Source of the DNA: an uncultured Collinsella sp.
GTDB lineage: Bacteria > Actinomycetota > Coriobacteriia > Coriobacteriales > Coriobacteriaceae
Assembly: GCA_958348565.1 (NCBI GenBank)
Contig: CATVZP010000029.1
Coordinates: forward strand, 1-22,048
Length of the DNA stretch: 22,048 nt
Reading direction: 5' to 3'
A model generated the notes under the pieces. That model ran no database searches. It was given only the letters and a program-made list of their open reading frames with translations, and was not told where the DNA came from. Position numbers and translations under genes: made by a program. Below, one piece after another: positions 1 through 6,839 of this stretch (position 1 is the stretch's first letter; the number at the start of each line of letters is the position of its first letter).

Positions 1-13
1 CGGGTGGTTTAAA

Positions 14-34
14 GCTGGCCGCTGCGCGGCCAGC
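14..34 (-). terminator. Possible second hairpin terminator at window edge
   Basis: Bases 14-22 and 26-34 form a perfect 9-bp GC-rich stem with a 3-nt loop. On the minus strand it is followed by only a short T run (TTTAAA), so it is a weak terminator candidate. It lies just beyond the stronger terminator at 52-84 and may act as a back-up for the membrane-protein transcript. It could also belong to a gene outside the window. Confidence 0.35.
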
Positions 35-51
35 AGACTAAAGTCTTGAAC

Positions 52-84
52 AAAAGGGCGACCGAGAACGTGTCTCGGCCGCCC
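52..84 (-). terminator. Rho-independent terminator of the membrane protein gene
   Basis: Bases 56-67 pair with 73-84 (11 of 12 pairs, 5-nt loop). On the minus strand the stem is followed by a short T run (CCCTTTTG). It sits about 37 bp after the stop codon of the minus-strand gene 121-1152, which points to a monocistronic transcript ending here. Confidence 0.75.
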
Positions 85-120
85 TTCGGCGGTATTCCCC
101 GGTATATACAGCTGTTTTAG

Positions 121-1152
121 CTACTCGGACTGCCCGCCCTTTTTGGCGTGCTTGGAAGGAGCACTCAAGAAACGGCCCGTCAAATAGTTCGCCGGGCCGG
201 AAATATCGATCCCCAGCAGCACGTGTCCTAGCCATAGGAACGCCACGAGCACCAGCAGCGGGATAACGCACGAGGTCACGATCATCACGATGACGCCTTC
301 AATCAGATCGGTCACCTGCCGCACGATCTCATCGGTCATCTGCTTGGCGCCGCTGGTCACCGACGTAACAAGGCTCGATGCCCCATCAGTCAACTGCTCG
401 AGCACGTTTTTGGACTCCGTGGCCTCGGATTTTTTCTTGTTCGATTTTGAGCTGGTCTCGGCTGACTTGTCCGTGGTGTCGGCCGCGTCCGCAGCGTCCG
501 CAGCCTTTTGCTCAGCTTGCTCAATACTTACGCGATACGTTTCATCGACCTTCTGCGACACCCATACGCTCGCGGGCACGAGCGCCATGCCGATCACGGC
601 AACCACCAGCACGCGCGTCGCCACACGGCGCAGGACAGCGCTCGTGCTCCAGCGCCCGTGAATGCCGAGCGACACCGCAAAGAGCGCCAACGCAAACGGG
701 ATTAAGATGCCCAGGCCAACCGACCACAAAATCGTGAGCAAATATTTCTCTAGGTATAGCACGGCAAGCACGATACCAAGGTTGCCTGAAAGCTGCGCGA
801 GCTGCTCGGCAACCGGCGTTCCCGTATCACCCGGCAGCGCGGTAATGCCCGCAGACAGCGCCACGCACGAGGTCGTGAGCGCCAGTACGTTTCCTTTCTT
901 TTGATCGATGACCTCGATGGTGGAGTCCCAAGTTTTGGTATCGGCGAAATGCGGACGAGCCACACAGCCCGACAGCAGCGCCAGCACCACGAGCGCAACG
1001 ATAAAGCCAATCTGCAGCTTTTTGTTTGCGCACACGACATCGGACAGACTGGGCTGCAGCTCGGTTACCGTCGTGTGCTCGGTTATCTGGACAGGACGCC
1101 CATGAGCCATCTCGTGCGCGCCTCTTTTTTGTATTGACCCGTTATCCGGCAT
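121..1152 (-). CDS. Hypothetical multi-pass membrane protein
   Basis: A 343-residue protein that I do not recognise. A polar N-terminal tail of about 46 residues precedes a clear membrane helix (about 47-66, containing LLSGC). Further hydrophobic stretches lie at about 125-164 (probably two helices), 178-198 and 285-313. Between the last two is a long charged, Ala/Asp/Lys/Ser-rich segment (about 200-280, including DAADAADTTDK and NKKKSE) that looks like a flexible or coiled stalk. The tail is basic. The start is supported by a strong GAGGAGGT ribosome site 6 nt upstream. The gene stands alone, with its own terminator downstream and a TATACT element at 1191-1196. The Cys after LLSG resembles a lipobox, but it follows a 60-residue leader, so I do not call a lipoprotein. 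Nothing in its context assigns a function. Confidence 0.75.
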   Translation of the reverse strand: MPDNGSIQKRGAHEMAHGRPVQITEHTTVTELQPSLSDVVCANKKLQIGFIVALVVLALLSGCVARPHFADTKTWDSTIEVIDQKKGNVLALTTSCVALSAGITALPGDTGTPVAEQLAQLSGNLGIVLAVLYLEKYLLTILWSVGLGILIPFALALFAVSLGIHGRWSTSAVLRRVATRVLVVAVIGMALVPASVWVSQKVDETYRVSIEQAEQKAADAADAADTTDKSAETSSKSNKKKSEATESKNVLEQLTDGASSLVTSVTSGAKQMTDEIVRQVTDLIEGVIVMIVTSCVIPLLVLVAFLWLGHVLLGIDISGPANYLTGRFLSAPSKHAKKGGQSE

Positions 1153-1190
1153 TTGGATACCTCCTCAGTCCGGCGTTTAATGCGAAAGGA

Positions 1191-1196
1191 AGTATA
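1191..1196 (-). promoter_or_regulatory. Probable -10 element for the membrane protein gene
   Basis: TATACT on the minus strand, preceded by GGG, about 39 bp upstream of the start codon at 1152. The -35 region 17 bp further upstream (CCGTTC) is a poor match, so only the -10 is proposed. Confidence 0.4.
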
Positions 1197-1245
1197 CCCA
1201 CCGAGCAAAAATCGAACGGGAGGACGAACGGAGCGCACCAAGACT

Positions 1246-1286
1246 GTCCCCAATGACTAGTCGTTTAAGAACGTCCCCAATGACTA
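1246..1286. repeat. Short direct repeat pair, GTCCCCAATGACTA
   Basis: The 14-mer GTCCCCAATGACTA occurs at 1246-1259 and again at 1273-1286, 27 bp apart, in the gap between two minus-strand genes. It lies outside the terminator at 1315-1344. Its role is unknown; it may be the remnant of a dispersed repeat. Confidence 0.5.
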
Positions 1287-1314
1287 TATTTCACCGCAAC
1301 TTGGAGGAGGACAG

Positions 1315-1344
1315 AAAAAGCCCTGCCGCGGGTAGCGGCAGAGC
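1315..1344 (-). terminator. Rho-independent terminator of the IIA gene
   Basis: Bases 1320-1329 pair with 1335-1344 (9 Watson-Crick pairs plus one G-T on the minus strand, 5-nt loop). The minus-strand stem is followed by TTTTT (1319-1315). It lies about 30 bp after the stop of the minus-strand IIA gene. A TTTT on the plus side (1345-1348) could make it weakly bidirectional. Confidence 0.8.
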
Positions 1345-1375
1345 TTTTGGAAGGGGACTTGGTTGTGAGGGCTCG

Positions 1376-1714
1376 TTAGGCGAGCTTGGCCTCGAGCTCG
1401 GCAATGCGCTTGTAGGCATCGATGGTAAAGCGGGCCTGCTTCTCCAGGATCATAGTGGTCATGAGAGTGTCCTGAGCGTGAGCCATGATGAAGGTCATCT
1501 CCATCTCGCCACCGCCGGCCTCCTGCGAAAGCAGCTTGGTCTGCGTGTCGTGGGCACCGATGAGCGCATCGCTGGCATCCTTGTGCAGCTGCTCGGCCTT
1601 CTCAAAGTCACCCTCGCGAGCAGCATCGAGCGCTGCAAGCAGATCGGTCTGGGCGTCACCTGCGTATGCGACGATCTCGAATCCAACCATCGAGATTTCT
1701 TCTTTGGTTGCCAT
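1376..1714 (-). CDS. lacF: PTS lactose/cellobiose-family IIA component
   Basis: A 112-residue cytosolic phosphocarrier of the lactose/N,N'-diacetylchitobiose PTS family, about the usual length. It passes phosphate from HPr to the cysteine of a IIB domain. The family signature lies near the C-terminus as MAHAQDTLMT: His79 is the expected phosphorylation site and Asp82 the conserved metal-binding aspartate. The N-terminus (about 7-65) has the helical pattern with VGFEIVAYAGDAQ typical of the family. The start is supported by GAAAGGAA about 6 nt upstream. It is the only IIA of this type in the window, while three IICB proteins lack one, so it probably serves all of them. Its promoter region carries the 21-bp-phased direct repeats shared with the three modules, but none of the module-specific LacI operators. 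It runs in the same direction as lacI of module 1, with a 214-bp gap. Confidence 0.92.
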   Translation of the reverse strand: MATKEEISMVGFEIVAYAGDAQTDLLAALDAAREGDFEKAEQLHKDASDALIGAHDTQTKLLSQEAGGGEMEMTFIMAHAQDTLMTTMILEKQARFTIDAYKRIAELEAKLA

Positions 1715-1838
1715 GTTGCGTTCCTTTCACATATGAACCAATGGAGAGCATCGCGTCCGGGCATACGCGCTGCGTTGTGTATGACAGAAACAATAACATT
1801 CAAACAAAAAAGAACAGCGCAAAACGTAATTTCGAGCT

Positions 1839-1868
1839 ATGAACGGTCACTTTTCGACCGTGAACGGT
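1839..1868 (-). promoter_or_regulatory. LytTR-like direct repeat pair upstream of IIA
   Basis: Read on the minus strand, toward the IIA gene: ACCGTTCAC (1868-1860), 12 bp, then ACCGTTCAT (1847-1839), a centre-to-centre spacing of exactly 21 bp. The second copy fits the published LytTR consensus [TA][AC][CA]GTTN[AG][TG] in full; the first misses only the last base. The pair ends about 124 nt upstream of the IIA start. The three module promoters have the same arrangement. Confidence 0.6.
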
Positions 1869-1928
1869 TTTTAAACCAATTTAAACAATATCGAACACAA
1901 TTAGCGGAAACCCAAACAGACCCGCGCC

Positions 1929-2933
1929 CTAGCGTACATCGCGCACCGTATCGCCCTCGACGAGCACGCCCGGAAACAGCATGTGCTCCACACCGGGTTC
2001 AACGCCCTCGGCGCCGGCAATCTTGTCAACCGCCCACATGCCGACGCGCTTGTTGTCAAAGCGCACCGTGGTCAAGCGACAATCGGGCACGATATCGCCC
2101 AGGCTGTCATCAACACCCACCACGCTCACGTCCTGGGGCACGCACTTCCCGCGCGACTCGAGCCCACGGATGCAGCCATATGCCATGGCATCGTTGGAGG
2201 CATAAATGGCCGTGCAGGTCGGATCATCCGCAAGCGCCTGGCCGGCAGCATATCCACTCTGCGCCGTCCAGTCGCCACGCACGAGCTGCGGGGGCTCAAT
2301 GCCATGCGCACGCAATGTCTCACGCCAGCCTTCCTCGCGCCGCATGCCCGAAAGCGAGCGCTCGGGACACGAGATAAAGTGCACAGTCTTGTGTCCCTGC
2401 CCCAGCAAATACTCGACCACCTGGCGCGAACAATCGAACTGGTCGTTATCGACCGTTGAACAGAGCGGGTGCTCCAACATCGTAACGAGCACCGTCTGCA
2501 TGCCGGGCAGCGGCTCGAAGGTTCCAAAGTCCGCCGGCATGCGGTTCATAATCACAACCATGCCATCCACCGGCAGTGCGCTCATGCGCGACGATGCGCT
2601 CTCGAGGGTATACGGATGCCCGTCTACTTTAGTGAGGGTGATGGCATAGCCATGTTTGTCGGCCGCTGCGGCAAAGCCCTCCATACGGTCGAGATTGCCG
2701 GTGCCGGTAATGTTGAACATGGCGACGCCGACGGTCTTAAACTTGCCACGGCGCAACGATCGACCGGCAAAATTGGGGCGATACCCCAGCTCGCGCATGG
2801 CGGCACGCACGCGTTCCTTGGTCTCGGGGCGCACGCTGGGCGAATCGTGCACCGTACGCGAGACTGTCTGCTCCGAGACGCCCGCGAGGCGCGCTACGTC
2901 TTTGACGGATACCGATTTTTTAACAGCGGCCAT
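1929..2933 (-). CDS. LacI-family repressor of module 1
   Basis: A 334-residue LacI/GalR-family repressor. The N-terminal helix-turn-helix (about 9-30, VKDVARLAGVSEQTVSRTV) aligns with LacI; the residues at the LacI 17/18/22 specificity positions are Glu21, Gln22 and Arg26. The hinge (about 50-63, YRPNFAGRSLRRG) is followed by a periplasmic-binding-protein-like sensor domain with VDGMVVIMNR, GDWTAQSGYAAGQAL, AIYASNDAMAYG and VPQDVSVVGVDD. The sensor would bind a sugar or phospho-sugar, unknown here. The gene is divergent from the module 1 IICB-GH1 operon. An operator-like site (2947-2964) lies only 13 bp upstream of its start, and two more lie before the operon, so it probably represses both itself and the operon. 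The ribosome site is weak (GAAAGA). The C-terminal DTVRDVR motif recurs in the other two LacI proteins. Confidence 0.92.
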   Translation of the reverse strand: MAAVKKSVSVKDVARLAGVSEQTVSRTVHDSPSVRPETKERVRAAMRELGYRPNFAGRSLRRGKFKTVGVAMFNITGTGNLDRMEGFAAAADKHGYAITLTKVDGHPYTLESASSRMSALPVDGMVVIMNRMPADFGTFEPLPGMQTVLVTMLEHPLCSTVDNDQFDCSRQVVEYLLGQGHKTVHFISCPERSLSGMRREEGWRETLRAHGIEPPQLVRGDWTAQSGYAAGQALADDPTCTAIYASNDAMAYGCIRGLESRGKCVPQDVSVVGVDDSLGDIVPDCRLTTVRFDNKRVGMWAVDKIAGAEGVEPGVEHMLFPGVLVEGDTVRDVR

Positions 2934-2946
2934 AGGTCGATCTTTC

Positions 2947-2964
2947 TATGTCAACGATGCCATT
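2947..2964. promoter_or_regulatory. Module 1 LacI operator O3 (by repressor gene)
   Basis: TATGTCAACGATGCCATT, an imperfect dyad matching the other module 1 operators, with the half-site GATGCCATT. It sits 13 bp upstream of the lacI start, where bound repressor would block its own transcription. Its centre is 145 bp from O1. Confidence 0.55.
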
Positions 2965-3024
2965 GGTGGCACCTTGCGCAGTCAAATGAAACGTCTTCAA
3001 GTATATCCAACGCCTCCCCCACCA

Positions 3025-3054
3025 TACGCTCACCACCCAAAACCTACCGTTCAC
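3025..3054 (+). promoter_or_regulatory. LytTR-like direct repeat pair of module 1
   Basis: TACGCTCAC at 3025-3033 and ACCGTTCAC at 3046-3054, 21 bp apart and pointing toward the IICB gene. The second copy fits the LytTR consensus except for the last base; the first also has C for the first T of GTT. The pair ends 37 bp before operator O1, about 236 bp upstream of the start codon. Confidence 0.55.
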
Positions 3055-3091
3055 CGACATTTTTGCTTCCCCGAACGGCTTTTGTCTACCA

Positions 3092-3109
3092 AATGTTAAC
3101 GTTGCCATT
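3092..3109. promoter_or_regulatory. Module 1 LacI operator O1
   Basis: AATGTTAACGTTGCCATT, a dyad with AATG/CATT ends and an AACGTT core; only the two-base steps at positions 5-6 and 13-14 break symmetry. The half-sites are GTTGCCATT and GTTAACATT. It also resembles a catabolite cre site, but the close local copies favour the local repressor. Confidence 0.65.
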
Positions 3110-3162
3110 GCGCAAACACAGAGCCACCGGGCGGCTCAAACGTTTACGCATAAGGAATCGAC

Positions 3163-3202
3163 GGTTCGCAGGCACAGGAACCACCGGTTCGCGTCTTTTT
3201 TT
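3163..3202 (+). promoter_or_regulatory. Possible attenuator in the module 1 leader
   Basis: Three short segments can pair in two exclusive ways: GGTTC (3163-3167), GAACC (3178-3182) and GGTTC (3186-3190). The second and third make a 5-bp hairpin with a 3-nt loop, followed after 5 nt by seven T residues (3196-3202), like a weak terminator. The first and second would form the alternative. The stems are short and the T run is offset, so this is tentative. Confidence 0.3.
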
Positions 3203-3211
3203 GTGTCGCAA

Positions 3212-3229
3212 AATGGCAACGTCAACATT
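3212..3229. promoter_or_regulatory. Module 1 LacI operator O2
   Basis: AATGGCAACGTCAACATT is nearly the reverse complement of O1, with half-sites GTTGCCATT and GTCAACATT. Its centre is 120 bp downstream of O1 and 61 bp before the IICB start, so it could support a repression loop or act as a roadblock. Confidence 0.6.
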
Positions 3230-3290
3230 TTGGCAACCGAACGCCAAAAGCTACCATCGTTGCTAACCCACCGACTCTTAGGAGCATTGC

Positions 3291-5066
3291 ATGGAGCAAC
3301 TCATCGCCACCATCGAAAAAGGCCAGCCCTTTTTCAACGCGATCGCCCGCAACAAGTACCTCAAGGCGATTCGCGACGGCTTTATCTCCGTCATCCCCAT
3401 CATCATCTTCTCGTCCATCTTCTGCCTGGTAGCCTCGGTCCCCAACATCTGGGGTTTCTACTGGCCCGATGACATCAACAACGCCCTGTGGAAATGCTAC
3501 AACTACTCCATGGGCATCCTGGCCATCGCCTGCGCCGCCACCACGGCCAAGCACTTCGCCGACGCCCAGAACCGCGATCTACCCAAGAACAACCAGATCA
3601 ACTTCATCTCGTGCATGTGTGCGGCCATCATCGGCTTCTTGCTCCTTTCGAGCGACACCATCGCCACGGACGCCGCCAGCGGCTTCAACACCACCTACCT
3701 TGGTTCCAAAGGCCTGCTGACCGCCTTTATCGCTGCGTTTGTGACCGGCATCATCTACAAGTTCTTCATTAAGCGCAACATCACCGTCAAGATGCCCGAG
3801 CAGGTTCCGCCCAACATCTCGCAGACCTTCAAGGACATCATCCCCTTCTCCGTCTGCATCACCGTCTTTTGGGTTTTTGACATCGTCTTCCGCGCTGCTT
3901 TTGGCTTCTGCTTTGCCCAGGGTGTCATCCAGGTGTTCCAGCCCCTGTTCACCGCTGCCGATGGCTACATCGGCCTCGCTGTGATCTACGGCGCCATGAG
4001 CCTGTTCTGGTTCGTCGGCGTCCACGGCCCCTCGATCGTCGAGCCCGCCATCGCCGCCGCTCTCGTTGCCAACATGACCGACAACCTGGCCGCGTTCCAG
4101 GCTGGCCAGCACGCTTCCGCTGTCCTGACCCAGGGTGCCCAGTACTTCGTCGTCTGCATGGGCGGCACCGGCGCCACGCTCGTCCTGGTCTTTATGTTCT
4201 GCTTCCTGGCCAAGTCCCAGGAGATGCGCGCCGTCGGTAAGGCCGCTATCGTTCCCGTGTGCTTTGCCGTCAACGAGCCGCTGCTGTTCGCCGCACCCAT
4301 CGTGCTCAACCCCGTCTTCTTTGTCCCGTTTGTCTTTGCCCCGATCGCCAACATCTGGATCCTCAAGATCTTTATCGACTTCTTGGGCATGAACGGCTTT
4401 ATGTACACCCTGCCCTGGACCGTCCCCGGCCCCATCGGTACCATCATGGGCCTGGGCTTCCAGCCGCTCGCCTTTGTGATGCTCGCCCTTATCCTGGTCG
4501 TCGACTTCGTTCTGTACTACCCGTTCTTCCGTGCCTATGACGCCCAGAAGTGCGCCGAGGAGGCCGAGATCTCCCAAGAGGAGCTCGCCGCCAAGAACGC
4601 CGAGAAGGCCGCCAAGCTCAACGATGCCTTCCAGGGCAAGGCTGACGCCAAGAGCGTTGCCGCCGGCGCTGCCGCCGAGGCCGTGAAGGCCGACTCCCCC
4701 GCCGCTTCTGCAGCACCCGCTGCCGAGGCAACGACCGCCAGCGACCTCAACGGCAAGCGCGTGCTCGTGCTCTGCCAGGGCGGCGGAACCTCGGGCCTGC
4801 TCGCCAACGCACTGGCCAAGGCTGCCAAGGAGCGCGGCATCGATCTTGAAACCGCTGCCGAGGCATATGGCAACCATGTCGACATGCTCCCCGACTTTGA
4901 CCTGGTCGTCCTGGCCCCGCAGGCCGCCAGCTACCTGGCCGACCTGCAGAAGGACTGCGAACGCGTGGGCAACAAGTGCGTCGCCTGCCGTGGCAAGCAG
5001 TACATCGAGCTCTCCCAGAACGGCGATAAGTCTCTCGCCTTCGTCTCCGAGCAACTCTCGAAGTAA
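3291..5066 (+). CDS. lacE: PTS lactose-family IICB permease, module 1
   Basis: A 591-residue fused IIC-IIB permease of the lactose family. It imports and phosphorylates a beta-galactoside or related sugar. Residues 1 to about 418 form the multi-spanning IIC domain, starting LEKGQPFF-like (IEKGQPFFNAIARNKYL) and including GVHGPSIVEP, GGTGATLVL, the conserved FAVNEPLLFAAPIVLNP and YYPFFRAYD. A low-complexity Ala/Glu/Lys/Pro linker spans about 420-485. The IIB domain follows, with active-site Cys495 in VLVLCQGGGTSG. This loop differs from the CAGAGTSA of the other two modules, as does much of the IIC. AGGAG lies 7 nt before the start. The IIA partner is not fused and is probably the product of 1376-1714. 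GH1 follows after 66 bp. The exact substrate cannot be read from sequence. Confidence 0.92.
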   Translation: MEQLIATIEKGQPFFNAIARNKYLKAIRDGFISVIPIIIFSSIFCLVASVPNIWGFYWPDDINNALWKCYNYSMGILAIACAATTAKHFADAQNRDLPKNNQINFISCMCAAIIGFLLLSSDTIATDAASGFNTTYLGSKGLLTAFIAAFVTGIIYKFFIKRNITVKMPEQVPPNISQTFKDIIPFSVCITVFWVFDIVFRAAFGFCFAQGVIQVFQPLFTAADGYIGLAVIYGAMSLFWFVGVHGPSIVEPAIAAALVANMTDNLAAFQAGQHASAVLTQGAQYFVVCMGGTGATLVLVFMFCFLAKSQEMRAVGKAAIVPVCFAVNEPLLFAAPIVLNPVFFVPFVFAPIANIWILKIFIDFLGMNGFMYTLPWTVPGPIGTIMGLGFQPLAFVMLALILVVDFVLYYPFFRAYDAQKCAEEAEISQEELAAKNAEKAAKLNDAFQGKADAKSVAAGAAAEAVKADSPAASAAPAAEATTASDLNGKRVLVLCQGGGTSGLLANALAKAAKERGIDLETAAEAYGNHVDMLPDFDLVVLAPQAASYLADLQKDCERVGNKCVACRGKQYIELSQNGDKSLAFVSEQLSK

Positions 5067-5075
5067 GTAACGCTC

Positions 5076-5109
5076 AGGGCCAGCCGACCATCCAAGACCG
5101 GCTGGCCCT
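5076..5109 (+). other. Intercistronic stem-loop, module 1
   Basis: Bases 5076-5086 pair perfectly with 5099-5109 (11 bp, 12-nt loop) in the 66-bp gap between IICB and GH1. The stem is followed by TTCGATTT, a poor T tract, so it is more likely a partial terminator or an mRNA-stabilising/processing element than a full stop. Confidence 0.6.
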
Positions 5110-5132
5110 TCGATTTAGACGATTGGATCATC

Positions 5133-6572
5133 ATGTCCGTTAACCCTGCTAGCGTCACCAACCCGCCTACGCAGTTTCCCGAGGACTTTGTCTTTGGCGG
5201 CGCCACCGCTGCCTACCAGGTAGAGGGCGAGACCCGCACCCACGGTAAGGGCAAGGTTGCCTGGGACGACTTCCTGGAGGCCCAGGGGCGCTTTTCCCCC
5301 GATCCCGCTTCGGACTTCTACAACCAGTACCCCGTCGACTTGGAGCTGTGCGAAGAGTTTGGCATCAACGGCATTCGCCTCTCCATCGCCTGGAGCCGCA
5401 TCTTCCCCAACGGTACCGGCGAAATCAACCCCGAGGGCGTCCAGTTCTACCACGATCTCTTCGCCGAGTGCCATAAGCACCATGTTGAGCCGTTCGTCAC
5501 GCTGCATCACTTTGACACGCCGCTTCCTCTCTTTGAGAAGGGCGACTTCCTCAACCGCGAGACCATCGACGCCTTTGTGGACTTTGCCACCTTCTGCTTT
5601 AAGGAGTACGCCGACCAGGTGACCTACTGGTTCACCTTTAACGAGATCTGGGCCGACGCCTCCAACACCTACATCGAGGGCACCTTCCCCGGTGGCGTCA
5701 AGGCGCATCTTGCCGAGGCCTTCCAGTGCGAGCACAACATGATGCTCGCCCACGCCAAGGCAGTGCTGGCCTTCCACAACGGCGGCTTTAAGGGCAAGAT
5801 TGGCGTCATTCAGTCGCTGGAGTTTAAGTATCCGCTCAACGAGAACGACCCCGCCGACATCAAAGCCGCCAACAACGAGCACGTGCTGCAAAACCAGTTC
5901 TTGCTCGACGCCACCTTCCGCGGCGACTACGCGCCCGACACCCTCGAGTGCGCCAACCGCCTGGCCGCCGTCTCGGGCGGCACCATCGAGATCTTGGACG
6001 AGGATCTGGATATCATGCGCGAGGCCGCGCTCTACAACGACTACCTGGGCGTTAACAACTACCAGTGCCGCTTCTTGAAGGCCTACGATGGCGAAAACGA
6101 CCTGCACCACAACGGTACGGGAGAGAAGGGCACCGGCCGCTGGCGCGTTAAGGGCATTGGCGAGCATGTGAACAAGCCTGGCATCCCCACCACCGACTGG
6201 GACTGGATCATCTATCCCGAGGGCCTGTTCGATCTGCTCGTCTACATTAAGCAGCGCTACCCCAACTACAAGCAGATCTTCATCACCGAGAACGGCATGG
6301 GCTACAAGGACCCCTACAAGGACGGTTTTGTGGACGACCAGCCGCGCATCGACTACATCGAGCAGCACCTGCGTTGGCTGCTCAAGGCCATGGAGGTGGG
6401 CGTCAACGTGGGCGGCTACTTCCTGTGGAGCCTGCAGGATCAGTTCTCCTGGACCAATGGCTACAACAAGCGTTACGGCTTCTTTTACGTTGACTTTGAA
6501 ACCCAGAAGCGCACGCCCAAGGCAAGCGCCTACTGGTACAAGCACGTGGCGCAGACCCGTCGTCTGGACTAG
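5133..6572 (+). CDS. lacG: GH1 6-phospho-beta-galactosidase, module 1
   Basis: A 479-residue cytosolic glycoside hydrolase of family 1 that cleaves phosphorylated beta-galactosides delivered by the PTS. The N-terminal signature is FGGATAAYQVEG (21-32). The acid/base is Glu171 in TFNE and the nucleophile Glu386 in ITENGMG. The phosphate loop reads SWTNGYNKRY, giving Ser439, Lys446 and Tyr448, with Trp440 right after the serine. In Lactococcus LacG the equivalent Trp is associated with preference for galactose-6-phosphate over glucose-6-phosphate substrates, hence the call. A 6-phospho-beta-glucosidase is the main alternative. It is closer by eye to the module 3 enzyme than to module 2. The ribosome site is weak (TTGGA), suggesting dependence on coupling to IICB upstream. 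A strong terminator follows. Confidence 0.92.
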   Translation: MSVNPASVTNPPTQFPEDFVFGGATAAYQVEGETRTHGKGKVAWDDFLEAQGRFSPDPASDFYNQYPVDLELCEEFGINGIRLSIAWSRIFPNGTGEINPEGVQFYHDLFAECHKHHVEPFVTLHHFDTPLPLFEKGDFLNRETIDAFVDFATFCFKEYADQVTYWFTFNEIWADASNTYIEGTFPGGVKAHLAEAFQCEHNMMLAHAKAVLAFHNGGFKGKIGVIQSLEFKYPLNENDPADIKAANNEHVLQNQFLLDATFRGDYAPDTLECANRLAAVSGGTIEILDEDLDIMREAALYNDYLGVNNYQCRFLKAYDGENDLHHNGTGEKGTGRWRVKGIGEHVNKPGIPTTDWDWIIYPEGLFDLLVYIKQRYPNYKQIFITENGMGYKDPYKDGFVDDQPRIDYIEQHLRWLLKAMEVGVNVGGYFLWSLQDQFSWTNGYNKRYGFFYVDFETQKRTPKASAYWYKHVAQTRRLD

Positions 6573-6618
6573 TGGCTGGCGGGGTTGCCCGCTCACACAA
6601 CCTGTCCCCATTTCTCAG

Positions 6619-6667
6619 CCGGGGGCGGCACGTCACACGGCGCGCCGCCCCCGGTCTTTTTGTTTTT
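6619..6667 (+). terminator. Terminator of the module 1 operon
   Basis: An 11-bp GC stem (6619-6629 with 6644-6654) followed by TCTTTTTGTTTTT, 47 bp after the GH1 stop. A strong intrinsic terminator. Confidence 0.88.
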
Positions 6668-6683
6668 GGGCTGGTCGGGAGCC

Positions 6684-6829
6684 GTTTGTCTCGATCTGTA
6701 ACATCTAGCCGAGTTTTTTGGTCCTAGCTGTTACAGATTGAGACGAACAGGATTGCTCTTTCCGAAGAATCTAAATCTGTAACACGTAGCCCGCTTTTGA
6801 CCGTCTACCTGTTACAAATCGAGACAAAC
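6684..6829. repeat. Palindromic 65-bp repeat array A (2 copies)
   Basis: Copies at 6684-6748 and 6765-6829, start-to-start 81 bp. Each has 20-bp arms (left arm of copy 1 GTTTGTCTCGATCTGTAACA, right arm its near reverse complement) around a 25-bp centre. Copy 1 has the centre type beginning TCTAGCCGAG; copy 2 the type CGTAGCCCGC ending GTCTACC. The array lies between the module 1 terminator and the convergent lacI of module 2. No transposase is near and no coding sequence is visible. Confidence 0.85.
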
Positions 6830-6839
6830 GGAGTAGGAC

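Noticed and set aside
1253..2377. Plus-strand open frame overlapping IIA and the first lacI gene
   Set aside because: It crosses two well-supported minus-strand genes and a regulatory gap and has no recognisable protein features.
3092..3109. Catabolite cre site bound by a CcpA-like protein
   Set aside because: It does resemble cre, but the inner bases vary by module together with the local repressor, and copies cluster near each divergent lacI gene. Local operators explain this better; dual use is not excluded.
5115..6611. Long open frame of 498 codons on the minus strand, opposite the module 1 GH1
   Set aside because: It is a shadow of GC-rich codon bias; the plus-strand frame has the full GH1 motif set. 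Similar antisense frames opposite IICB (3579-5054) and galM (19151-20368) were rejected for the same reason.
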